Of a DNA stretch of 64,000 nt, positions 1 through 7,485 are shown one piece after another (position 1 is the stretch's first letter; the number at the start of each line of letters is the position of its first letter). The notes beneath the pieces were generated by a model, which searched no databases, was not told where the DNA came from, and worked only from the letters and a program-made list of their open reading frames with translations. The translations under genes were made by a program, and so were the position numbers. The DNA comes from VRUE01 sp963824215 (GTDB lineage Bacteria > Actinomycetota > Thermoleophilia > Solirubrobacterales > 70-9), in NCBI GenBank assembly GCA_963824215.1, contig CAWGOE010000001.1, forward strand, positions 558,001-622,000. Direction: 5' to 3'.

Positions 1-8
1 AAGTCGCC

Positions 9-32
9 AGGGCCCCCTACAGATGGGGCCCT
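9..32 (-). terminator. Hairpin at the 3' end of fumC
   Basis: A perfect 8-bp stem (AGGGCCCC / GGGGCCCT) with an 8-nt loop overlaps the fumC stop codon. There is no clear T-tract after it, so it may stabilise the mRNA or terminate weakly. Seen directly; the function is inferred. Confidence 0.4.
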
Positions 33-1344
33 ACTCGTGCGGCCGCGCCATCCGGCGGTGGTCCAGCGCCTCCTCGAGCACGGCGGGCTCGACGCCCTGC
101 TCGAGGGCGACCTCGCGCAATGAGCGGCCCGACTCGGCGGCGGCCTTGACGATGTCGGCGGCGCGGTCGTAACCGATGTGGGGATTGAGCGCGGTCGCCG
201 TGGCCAGAGTTGCCTCGGCGTGGCGCTCGGTCATCTCCTCGTTGGCCTCGATCCCGGCGACGCATTTCTCGTTCAGCAGGCGTGAGGCGGAGGCGAGCAG
301 CTTGATCGAGTCGAGCAGGTTGCGGGCGATCAGCGGCACCCGGACGTTCAGCTCGAACTGGCCCTGGCTGCCGGCGACGGTGATCGCGGTGTCGTTGCCG
401 ATCACCTGCGCGGCGACCTGGATCACTACCTCGGGGATCACCGGATTGACCTTGCCGGGCATGATCGAAGAGCCCTTCTGCAGCTCGGGCAGACGCAGCT
501 CGGCGAGGCCGGCGCGCGGCCCCGATCCCATCAGCGCCAGATCGTTGGCGATCTTGTTGAGCGAGACGGCGTAGACCTTAAGCGCGCCCGAGAGCTCGAC
601 CAGGGCGTCGCGATTGCCCTGCGCCTCGAAGCGGTCGAGTGGCTCGGAGATCGCCAGGCCGGTGTCCTCGGCCAGCTTCTCCCGCACCTTGGCGGCGAAC
701 TCGGGATGGGTGTTGAGGCCGGTGCCGGTGGCGGTGCCGCCGAGCGGGATCTGGCCCACCCGCCGCAGCGTTCCCTCGACCCGCTGGATGCCGAGCCGCA
801 CCTGCGCCGCGTAGCCGCCGAACTCCTGGCCGAGGGTGACCGGGACGGCGTCCATCAGGTGGGTGCGGCCGGCCTTGACCGTGTCGGCGAAGCGCGCCGC
901 CTTCTCCTCCAGCGCCGCCTGCAGAGCCTCCATTGTCGGCAGCAAGTCGTGCGTGACCTCGCCCAGCGCGGCGAGGTGGACGGCGGAGGGGAAGACGTCG
1001 TTCGAGGACTGGCCCATGTTGACGTGGTCGTTGGCGTGGGCTCCATCACCGGCGAGGTTGGCGAGCACCTCGTTGGCGTTCATGTTCGATGAGGTGCCGG
1101 AGCCGGTCTGGAAGACGTCGACCGGGAACTGGTCGTCGTGCTCGCCGGCGGCGACGGCATCGCCAGCGTCGGCGATCCGCGCTGCGAGATCGGTGTCGAG
1201 CTCGCCAAGCTCGCCGTTGGCCCGAGCGGCGGCCGCCTTCAGTCGACCTAACCAGCGGACAACGGGAGCGGGGACCCGCTCACCGGAGACGGGAAAGTTC
1301 TCAACGGCCTTGGTGGTCTCGCCACCCCAGAGCTGCTCGGTCAA
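31..1344 (-). CDS. fumC: Class II fumarate hydratase
   Basis: Cytosolic homotetrameric enzyme that interconverts fumarate and L-malate in the TCA cycle. The fumarase/aspartase signature GSSIMPGKVNPVIPE is present near residue 290, preceded by the substrate-binding blocks GSGTSSNMNANEV and TGTGLNTHPEFA. At 437 aa it is about 20 residues shorter at the N-terminus than typical FumC. No other ATG, GTG or TTG lies between the preceding in-frame stop and this TTG, and GGAGGA sits 6 nt upstream, so the TTG start is well supported. It begins 39 nt after the stop of the upstream DUF4430 gene on the same strand, so read-through from the cobalamin-riboswitch transcript is possible. Active-site regions look intact. 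Confidence 0.95.
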   Translation of the reverse strand: MTEQLWGGETTKAVENFPVSGERVPAPVVRWLGRLKAAAARANGELGELDTDLAARIADAGDAVAAGEHDDQFPVDVFQTGSGTSSNMNANEVLANLAGDGAHANDHVNMGQSSNDVFPSAVHLAALGEVTHDLLPTMEALQAALEEKAARFADTVKAGRTHLMDAVPVTLGQEFGGYAAQVRLGIQRVEGTLRRVGQIPLGGTATGTGLNTHPEFAAKVREKLAEDTGLAISEPLDRFEAQGNRDALVELSGALKVYAVSLNKIANDLALMGSGPRAGLAELRLPELQKGSSIMPGKVNPVIPEVVIQVAAQVIGNDTAITVAGSQGQFELNVRVPLIARNLLDSIKLLASASRLLNEKCVAGIEANEEMTERHAEATLATATALNPHIGYDRAADIVKAAAESGRSLREVALEQGVEPAVLEEALDHRRMARPHE

Positions 1345-1383
1345 GTCGGTTCCTCCATCGAAGTCGTGGTCCCGGCAGGGTAT

Positions 1384-2499
1384 TCAGCCGGCAGCGGCGG
1401 CGAGGTCGAGATCGAGCAAGCGAGCCCGACTCGTCAATCCGAGTAGTGCCTGGGCGGTGGTCCAGACAGGGGTGAGGGCACTCCCCTTCGCGTATGCAAT
1501 TGAGCCGTTACCGCGGGCGAGAGAGGCGAGGTAATCGAGCGGCGTGGGGCCGCCGGGTACCACGGTCGGACGGGGACCGAGCCCAGCGACGCGAAGAGCG
1601 ATCAAGGCGACGCCGGTGCTTTGCGCGTTTGAGCCGCCGCCGGGGATCACGGGGAAGCCGCCGTCCGGGGACTGGCTGGCACGGACGCTGATCGCGGCCT
1701 GGCGCGCGGCTGCGTGCCGACCGGTGGCAGCCAGCGTCCATGCATCGAGCGCGGTCGAGTCGACGTCACTGCCGGGTAGGCGGTTCGGGGCCCGGTCGAG
1801 TAGCCGCTCGGCAAGCACCTGCGCTTCGCCTGAGGGCTGATCGCCCCCGCGTAGCGCCAGAGCCAGCTCAGCCCACTCGTTGCCGGGGCCTTTGTGGCGT
1901 TGCAGGAACCGCGTCGCTCGCCGGGCGAGCCGACGCAGCTCGATGGGGTTGCGGGCGGCGCCATTGTTCGACTGCCCTTTGTCTGCCCCTTGGCTTTCGG
2001 CCGCGGCATCCGTGCCGACGGGACTGAGTTGCGGTGGGGCGCCGAACAGTGGTCCGTAGAAGAAGCGGACTTCGTCACCCTCGCTGACCTGGGCGAGGCA
2101 GCCGCCAGAGGAGAAGCGGCCGTTGACGCTGAGTGACCAGTAGCTGTCGGGAGGAGTCGAGGCGTGAGCGCCAATGCGCTCGATGAAGAAGTCGCGGAAG
2201 CTTGGGTTCCAGTTGCCCTGCCAGGAGATGCCCGCGGAGCGCAGGCCGTCGTCAAGGGCGCCGGTAGCGGTGGGTGCCGGGGTCGCCCCAGGCGGCCCCG
2301 AGCACGGATGCGACCCGCTGCCGTCGCCACCGTCGACCGAATGCGGAGCCGTTTCCACCGACCCTGAGAACAGCGGCACAGGGTCGGTCGAGCTTTCGAC
2401 TTTTAGAGCGACCGTCGTGCCTACTGCCGGTGGGGCGGCAACCGCCACCACGGCCGCAAGCGCGACCGTGGTGGCGAGCAGTGCCGAAAGGGTCCTCAC
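1384..2499 (-). CDS. Secreted DUF4430-toroid protein (transcobalamin-like, DUF4430 first)
   Basis: Predicted exported protein of 371 aa. After a signal peptide (residues about 1-30, hydrophobic ALLATTVALAAVVAVAA) comes a DUF4430 domain (about 30-150, with DSYWSLSVNGRFSSGGC and a GDEVRFFYGP end), then helical repeats of the prenyltransferase/squalene-oxidase toroid type (about 190-371, with QSPDGGFPV and LDYLASLA). Intrinsic factor and transcobalamin combine the same two folds in the opposite order. The GTG start at 2499 overlaps the upstream stop as GTGA, so translation is coupled to the sister gene; an upstream in-frame extension lies inside that gene and was rejected. Cobalamin or corrinoid binding is inferred from fold and from the riboswitch ahead of the operon. 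There is no LPXTG or C-terminal membrane anchor. Confidence 0.75.
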   Translation of the reverse strand: MRTLSALLATTVALAAVVAVAAPPAVGTTVALKVESSTDPVPLFSGSVETAPHSVDGGDGSGSHPCSGPPGATPAPTATGALDDGLRSAGISWQGNWNPSFRDFFIERIGAHASTPPDSYWSLSVNGRFSSGGCLAQVSEGDEVRFFYGPLFGAPPQLSPVGTDAAAESQGADKGQSNNGAARNPIELRRLARRATRFLQRHKGPGNEWAELALALRGGDQPSGEAQVLAERLLDRAPNRLPGSDVDSTALDAWTLAATGRHAAARQAAISVRASQSPDGGFPVIPGGGSNAQSTGVALIALRVAGLGPRPTVVPGGPTPLDYLASLARGNGSIAYAKGSALTPVWTTAQALLGLTSRARLLDLDLAAAAG

Positions 2500-4283
2500 G
2501 GGTTGAGGAACCGCCTGGCGTGGGTTAGTCGCAGGGCACCGTCCTCGGCGCGGGTGGCGGCGGTGACCCGCAACCTCACTCGGCCCGCGTCGGCGTCGTC
2601 GCGGAGTGCCCGGCTTGCCGGTACGAGGAGCGTGCTGCTCTCGCCCGATGGGAGGGCAAACGCGGTCGACCCACCGAAGCGCAGCCGATCGTTTCGTCCC
2701 TGGCGGAACTGCACGGTGAGTACGCCCCGGCAGCCCACCTGGCCGTTGCCACGTGGACACTCGAGCGGCACCGCGAGCTCACCATCGGTCCGCAGCTGCG
2801 CCCGGCCGCGAACGGCGACGCGTGGGCCTTTCCCCCGACGCTGCTTGGCCGCCGCGCGGAGCGGAGGCACGTCCACCTCGGGTGGGTCGGCGGGGTCGGC
2901 GACCTTCGCCACGAACTCGAGGAAGAGGAGATCGCCGAAGCCGATCGGGTCCCCACTTCCCGCGGTAGGCGTGGATCCATTCACGGCCATACGCCACTCG
3001 TAGTCGGTGGTCTCGGCCACGCCGTTCACCGCGGCGAGGCCGCCTGGCCCCACGCCCCCGGCGAAGTCGGCAACGCAGTCGGCGGGAACCGACGTGGTCT
3101 CGGCGTCGGCGAGCACGGTGTCGAGGCTCGACCCTGACTCGATATCCACCCGGCACATCCGCACGTCATCGCCGCCCGGTCCGTGGTCGATCACGAGCGT
3201 GATCGGGACCGGCGTTCCATCGGGAACATCGGCTGCCGGGCGCACCGTCGGACTGACGCCGTCCAGCCGTGCCGGCGGCGCCGCAGAGAACGCCTCGCCG
3301 GCTAGAGGTCGCACCGAGCTGTAGGTCTCGAAGGCCCCACCGGCGAATTCCTCGGTCCAGTCGAAGTGACCATCCGGACGCTGCATCGCGACCAGGTAGT
3401 CGAGCGGGGTCTTGCCCTGCGCGGTCGTCCACTCGGCGCCCTGGGGGTCGATCCCGCACTGGATCAACCCGCTCGTCACCCAGGCGGTGGTGTCGGTGTT
3501 GACGCCGATCCCAAATGCCTCGGGCGGCGCGATGAACCCGCCAGTGGCGGGATCCTGCAATGTGTGGAGCAGCGCGATCGCTTGGTCAAGGTCACTGTCA
3601 CCGGGACGCACGCCGGCGGCACAGAAGGCGGCCACGGCGGAGCCGGTCATATCGGTGTCAGCGGGCGCGCCTGGTGATGCGTTCCAGGTCCAGCCTCCGT
3701 TGGGCTTCTGCTGCGTGCGCAGGTAGTCGACGATCGACCGCAGCAGCTCGGGCGGGGCGCCGGCATGGTGCAGGGCGAGCACGCCGAAGATGTCGTCGTT
3801 GAGCAGGCCGGGTTCGCCGATCTGCTCACCGTCGAACAGTTCCGCCAGCCTGGCGACCAGGTTGCTCGTGGTCGTGTCGACGACGGAGGTCGAGAGGCGA
3901 GACGTCTGGATGCCACCGGCGACGCCGGAGAGGATTGCCCGCTCGGCGTCGGTTGCCGCGGCGCCTGACCCGCTCGCCTGCCAATCGCCAAGGTAGAAGT
4001 CCTGGGCGCTTGGGTCCGCCAGCGAGGTGCTTGCGTCGGCGGCGTTGAGACCGGTGGCGGCGAGGGCGGTCATCGCCCAATCACCGCCGAACCCGAACGA
4101 GCCGCTCTCTTCTTGGTTGGTCAGGAACCAGTTGACGCCGCGCTCGGCGGCGTGGTCGGCCTGGGCCGGTGAGACGTGGGCGCCGGCATTACCGGCGAGG
4201 GCGGCTAGGGCCACCAGGTTCAGTCCCAGCACGCAGAGCGCGTGCAGGGGACGTCTAAGGGAACTGCTTCTTGGCGTGTTCAT
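2496..4283 (-). CDS. Secreted toroid-DUF4430 protein (transcobalamin-like, toroid first)
   Basis: Predicted exported protein of 595 aa. It has a signal peptide (residues 1-36), terpenoid-cyclase/squalene-oxidase-like helical repeats (about 45-330, repeating QxxxGSFGF, QKPNGGWTW and QRPDGHFDW), then a DUF4430 beta domain (about 345-460, ending GFGDLLFLEFV) and a basic beta-rich tail. This is the domain order of mammalian intrinsic factor and transcobalamin. Two in-frame ATGs are available; AAAGGAG abuts the first (4289) but lies 6 nt before the second (4283), so 4283 is preferred. It is the first gene after a cobalamin riboswitch, which argues for a role in capturing B12 or another corrinoid. 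A generic polysaccharide or terpene role is less likely given that context. Confidence 0.78.
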   Translation of the reverse strand: MNTPRSSSLRRPLHALCVLGLNLVALAALAGNAGAHVSPAQADHAAERGVNWFLTNQEESGSFGFGGDWAMTALAATGLNAADASTSLADPSAQDFYLGDWQASGSGAAATDAERAILSGVAGGIQTSRLSTSVVDTTTSNLVARLAELFDGEQIGEPGLLNDDIFGVLALHHAGAPPELLRSIVDYLRTQQKPNGGWTWNASPGAPADTDMTGSAVAAFCAAGVRPGDSDLDQAIALLHTLQDPATGGFIAPPEAFGIGVNTDTTAWVTSGLIQCGIDPQGAEWTTAQGKTPLDYLVAMQRPDGHFDWTEEFAGGAFETYSSVRPLAGEAFSAAPPARLDGVSPTVRPAADVPDGTPVPITLVIDHGPGGDDVRMCRVDIESGSSLDTVLADAETTSVPADCVADFAGGVGPGGLAAVNGVAETTDYEWRMAVNGSTPTAGSGDPIGFGDLLFLEFVAKVADPADPPEVDVPPLRAAAKQRRGKGPRVAVRGRAQLRTDGELAVPLECPRGNGQVGCRGVLTVQFRQGRNDRLRFGGSTAFALPSGESSTLLVPASRALRDDADAGRVRLRVTAATRAEDGALRLTHARRFLNP

Positions 4284-4337
4284 CGCCATCTCCTTTTTTC
4301 AAGGGCGGCGACGCACCACACAACCGTGTTAAGTGAG

Positions 4338-4383
4338 CCGGCCGCCTAGTCGCGAGGCGAACCTCCTTGCGACTCTCGGCCGG
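4338..4383 (-). promoter_or_regulatory. Expression-platform hairpin of the cobalamin riboswitch
   Basis: CCGGCCG (4377-4383) pairs with CGGCCGG (4338-4344), and the interior AGTCGC/GCGACT and GAGG-TTCG-CCTC helices extend the stem. The 5' arm is also the 3' edge of the B12 aptamer, so the hairpin could compete with the aptamer's closing stem. It lies about 50 nt before the coding start and has no U-tract, so the mechanism is not obvious. Confidence 0.55.
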
Positions 4384-4534
4384 ATATTCGGGCTCGGGAT
4401 CGTCCTCCTGACCACCCTTCCCGGACCTCTTTTCGGATCCAGTGGGACTACCAGTCAGTCGTCACCCATACCGCTGCGCGTCAGCCCCGGATTCACACCG
4501 GAGTTCCCCACGCCGGGAGTCGGCGTCAGCCTAA
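4377..4534 (-). promoter_or_regulatory. Cobalamin (AdoCbl) riboswitch
   Basis: Read on the minus strand, this leader contains the core GGTGTGAATCCGGGGCTGAC (4499-4480), then CAGCGGT, the junction ending in CCCACTGGATC, GGGAAGG, a B12-box-like GTCAGGAGGACGA (4412-4400) and GAGCCCGAATATCCGGCC. Order and spacing match the class I cobalamin riboswitch. It sits directly ahead of the two DUF4430/toroid genes, so corrinoid availability probably controls them. A plus-strand reading frame runs over this region but has no family similarity. Confidence 0.93.
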
Positions 4535-4539
4535 CATCC

Positions 4540-5013
4540 TCAACCCTGAGCGCGCCCGGCGTCGAAGCCCTCGCGGTAGGTACGCAGGAACCGAGCGGAG
4601 AGAGGCTGATTGTCTGGGCTGTAGCGGGCGGCGGCGGAGAGGCGGCGGATCAGCTCGGCGTGGATCCCTTCGCTCTCCACCGCGCCGCGCTGGGCGGCAC
4701 CGAGCAGGTAGCCGAGCTGGAGGTTGGAGGTGCCGCCGGGCTGGGCGCGCGCCTCGGCGTTGAGCTCGGTCCCCGCCGCCAGCATCGCCGTGCCGACTTC
4801 GGCAAGGTCACCGCCGGCCTGATTGGCGGCGAGGCAGTCGGAGATCAGCGTCTCGCCGTCCAGCCTGACCTCGCCGGGGGCGGCCTCAAGCGCGGTGAGG
4901 TAGGTCGGAGCACCTTCCAAGCAGGCGACCGGGGTCGAATCCTCAGTGTCACCACAGCCGGTGGCGACGAGCCCGAGCACGACCAGGAAGGCAATCGGAT
5001 AAGCGCGGCACAT
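4540..5013 (-). CDS. Small secreted lipoprotein, function unknown
   Basis: 157-aa protein with a lipoprotein signal (hydrophobic AFLVVLGLVATGC, lipid-modified Cys at about residue 20) followed by a soluble, mostly helical Ala/Glu-rich domain. No enzymatic motif was recognised. The ATG at 5013 has AGGA 9 nt upstream; an in-frame TTG at 5022 falls between that site and the ATG and is less likely. It follows the M15-like peptidase by 21 nt on the same strand, and its stop lies just before the cobalamin riboswitch, so it is probably in the upstream operon. A link to B12 capture is only positional. Confidence 0.7.
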   Translation of the reverse strand: MCRAYPIAFLVVLGLVATGCGDTEDSTPVACLEGAPTYLTALEAAPGEVRLDGETLISDCLAANQAGGDLAEVGTAMLAAGTELNAEARAQPGGTSNLQLGYLLGAAQRGAVESEGIHAELIRRLSAAARYSPDNQPLSARFLRTYREGFDAGRAQG

Positions 5014-5034
5014 CGGCCGCAATCCTAAGCAGGA

Positions 5035-5817
5035 TCAGTCGCCGCGGGGGGAAACGCCGCCCGACTCGATCACCGAGACGCCGCCGCGCGGGCCCTGCTT
5101 ATAGGTGGGCCCGGGCTCGTTGCCGCCCGGCGGGCCCTCGGCTGGTTTGAGTCCCGAGGGGGCGCCGCTCGGTTGGGGCTGCTTGGCGACGCCCTGCCGG
5201 CTGACCGGGAAGACCTCGACCCATTCGGCCAGCTCGAACATCGGCGCGATCGCGTGTTCCCAGGAGAGGTGAAGGTGGTGTCCGCAGCCGTGCCCGGCGT
5301 CGCCGTCATAGCCGACCCAGCGGAACGGCGCCCGCGGTCGGTTCTGCACTGGCTCGGCCCAGTGGGCGAGCCGGGTGATGCCATTCCAGGCACGGTCGCA
5401 GCCACCGGTCCCGTTCAGGGCGACGATGTCGACGGCGAGGCCGTTGTAGTGATCGGAGTTCCTCACGTGGCAGCCGTGGCAGCCGACGTGCTCGCCGTCC
5501 GGCAGCTTGCCCGAGTAGCCATCGGTGACGTAGATCGGGAAGCGAGCGGCGATCCAGCGCAGGTTCGGCACGATCCGCCGGTCGACCATGTCGCCTTCTT
5601 CGTGTGGTATCGAGGCCGGGATCGGGACGAGTTCACCGGTCGCGTAGGCGATCCGGGTGGGGATTGGCGCGGCGCTCGCGGGTGCCGCCAGCCAAGTGGC
5701 GAGAAGCGCGATTGCAGCGAGCGCGAGCAGTGCGAGATGCCCGTGCGTCCGGCGCACGCGTGGCGAGATGTCGATAGTCCCTGGCACGTCTCCGCCCTTA
5801 TCGACAGGCCACCCCAT
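5035..5817 (-). CDS. Secreted M15-like zinc peptidase (D-Ala-D-Ala carboxypeptidase fold)
   Basis: 260-aa protein with an N-terminal membrane/signal segment (LALLALAAIALLATWLAAPASA, residues about 28-49). The central SDHYNGLAVDIV and the later GHHLHLSWEH match the His...Asp and HxH metal ligands of the M15/VanY/LAS peptidases that trim peptidoglycan stem peptides. Several cysteines (GCHGCH, CGHH) suggest disulfides in the exported protein. The Pro/Gly-rich C-terminus is low complexity. The ATG at 5817 was chosen because it precedes the signal peptide; a much longer in-frame extension upstream runs antisense through the decarboxylase gene and was discarded. The substrate is inferred from the family. 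Confidence 0.75.
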   Translation of the reverse strand: MGWPVDKGGDVPGTIDISPRVRRTHGHLALLALAAIALLATWLAAPASAAPIPTRIAYATGELVPIPASIPHEEGDMVDRRIVPNLRWIAARFPIYVTDGYSGKLPDGEHVGCHGCHVRNSDHYNGLAVDIVALNGTGGCDRAWNGITRLAHWAEPVQNRPRAPFRWVGYDGDAGHGCGHHLHLSWEHAIAPMFELAEWVEVFPVSRQGVAKQPQPSGAPSGLKPAEGPPGGNEPGPTYKQGPRGGVSVIESGGVSPRGD

Positions 5818-5862
5818 CTCGCTTGAGTACCGCAACTCAGATCGTGGAATAGGGTGCCCGCC

Positions 5863-7461
5863 ATGCCTACCGTTCGCGACGCCAGTTACGACCTCTTCCG
5901 TGCCCAGGGGATGACGACGATCTTCGGCAACCCCGGCTCGACCGAGCTGCCGATGCTGGCCGATTTCCCGGACGATTTCCGCTTTGTGCTCGGACTGCAC
6001 GAGGCGGTTGTGGTCGGCATGGCAGACGGCTACGCGCAGGCTTCTCGTCGCCCCTCGATCGCCAATCTGCACACCGCGCCGGGCGTCGGCAACGCGATGG
6101 GCGCGATCTTCAACGCCCAGGCCAACCACTCGCCTGTGCTCGTCACCGCGGGCCAGCAGGCGCGGGCGCAGATGACTTTGCAGGCGAACCTGACCAATCG
6201 TGATGCGATCCGCATGCCGCATCCGCTGGTCAAGTGGGCTTACGAGCCGCCCCGGGCCGAGGACGTGCCGTTGGCCCTCGCTCGCGGCATCCACCTTGCT
6301 TCGCTGCCCCCACAGGGGCCCACCTTTGTCTCAATCCCGATGGACGACTGGGACGTCGACGTCGATGAGGCCGCTGCGGGGGAGGCGATCAAACGCGGCG
6401 TGAACGGTCGCGCCGTCGCCGATCCAGATTCGGTCCGCCGCCTCGCCGCGCATCTCGACGAGGCGAGCAACCCGGTCCTGGTTGCGGGCCCCGACATCGA
6501 CGCCAGCGGTGGCTGGGATGCGGCGGTGGCACTGGCCGAGCGGCAGCGCCTACCAGTCTGGGCGACGCCGGCGCCGGGCGGCGGCAAACTCGGCTTTCCC
6601 GAGGGCCACTCCAACTTCCGCGGCGTCCTGCCGCCGGCGATCGGGCCTGTCGCGCAGACGCTCGAGGGTCACGACCTGATCCTCGTCGCCGGCAGCTCCG
6701 TCTTCCCCTACTACCCCCACATACCTGGCCCGCTGCTGCCCGAGGGGGCGACGCTGGTCGCGATCACCAGCGATCCCGACGAGGCGGCAAGGGCGCCGAT
6801 GGGCTACGCGATCGTCGCCGATGTCGGCCTGACCCTGGCGGCGCTGCTCGAGGCGGTCCCCGAGTCCTCGCGCCCGGCGCCCGAGCCGAACCCGGGGCCG
6901 ACCGAAATTCCCGCTGAGGATCCGCTCAACTCCTCCACGGTGCACTCCGCCCTGGCCGAGGTCTTCCCCGAGGACGGCATCGTCGTGCTCGAGTCGCCGG
7001 CCAGCACGCTCGCCCTGCGCAACCAGCTCCGCCTTTCTCGCCCTGGCAGCTACTACTTCAGCGCCGGCGGCGGTCTCGGCTTTGGCCTCTCCGCTTCGGT
7101 TGGAGTGCAGCTCGCCCAGCCCGACCGCCCCGTCGTCTGCGTGATCGGCGAGGGCTCGGTCCAGTACGCGGTCACCGCCTTCTGGAGTGCCGTCGCCCAC
7201 GACGTCCCAGTCACCTTCCTCGTCCTGCGCAACTCCGAGTACGCGATCCTCAAGTGGTTCGCCGAAGTCGAGTCGGTCAGCGGCGCGCCCGGCCTCGACC
7301 TGCCCGACCTCGACGTCGCCGCGGTCGCCGCCGGCTACGGCGTCTCGACCCAGCGGGCGAGCGGTCGCGACGAGGTGCGTGATGCGCTGGCCAAGGCACT
7401 CGCCTCCTCGCGGCCGGAGCTGGTCGAAGTCCCGGTGGCGCCGGGAATGTCCCTCTTTTAG
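5863..7461 (+). CDS. Benzoylformate decarboxylase-like ThDP enzyme
   Basis: 532-aa thiamine-diphosphate enzyme predicted to decarboxylate a 2-oxo acid (benzoylformate-type) to an aldehyde. The PYR domain carries GNPGSTE and LHEAVVVGMADGYA (Glu for ThDP activation), with His in NLHTAPGVGNAMG as in MdlC. The PP domain carries GEGSVQYAVTAFWS and NSEYAILKWF (the GDGS...N motif). The length matches MdlC. The ATG at 5863 has AGGG about 9 nt upstream; a GTG at 5854 is possible. The FAD/Fe-S dehydrogenase starts 24 nt downstream on the same strand, so the pair probably oxidises a 2-hydroxy acid and decarboxylates the product. The true substrate is not visible; other ThDP decarboxylases in this family are alternatives. 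Confidence 0.85.
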   Translation: MPTVRDASYDLFRAQGMTTIFGNPGSTELPMLADFPDDFRFVLGLHEAVVVGMADGYAQASRRPSIANLHTAPGVGNAMGAIFNAQANHSPVLVTAGQQARAQMTLQANLTNRDAIRMPHPLVKWAYEPPRAEDVPLALARGIHLASLPPQGPTFVSIPMDDWDVDVDEAAAGEAIKRGVNGRAVADPDSVRRLAAHLDEASNPVLVAGPDIDASGGWDAAVALAERQRLPVWATPAPGGGKLGFPEGHSNFRGVLPPAIGPVAQTLEGHDLILVAGSSVFPYYPHIPGPLLPEGATLVAITSDPDEAARAPMGYAIVADVGLTLAALLEAVPESSRPAPEPNPGPTEIPAEDPLNSSTVHSALAEVFPEDGIVVLESPASTLALRNQLRLSRPGSYYFSAGGGLGFGLSASVGVQLAQPDRPVVCVIGEGSVQYAVTAFWSAVAHDVPVTFLVLRNSEYAILKWFAEVESVSGAPGLDLPDLDVAAVAAGYGVSTQRASGRDEVRDALAKALASSRPELVEVPVAPGMSLF

Positions 7462-7485
7462 ATGTTGTTCTAGGAAGATTTAGGG

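Noticed and set aside
4333..5028. Plus-strand frame over the riboswitch and lipoprotein
   Set aside because: Overlaps a conserved riboswitch and a lipoprotein gene with ribosome site; no recognisable domain.
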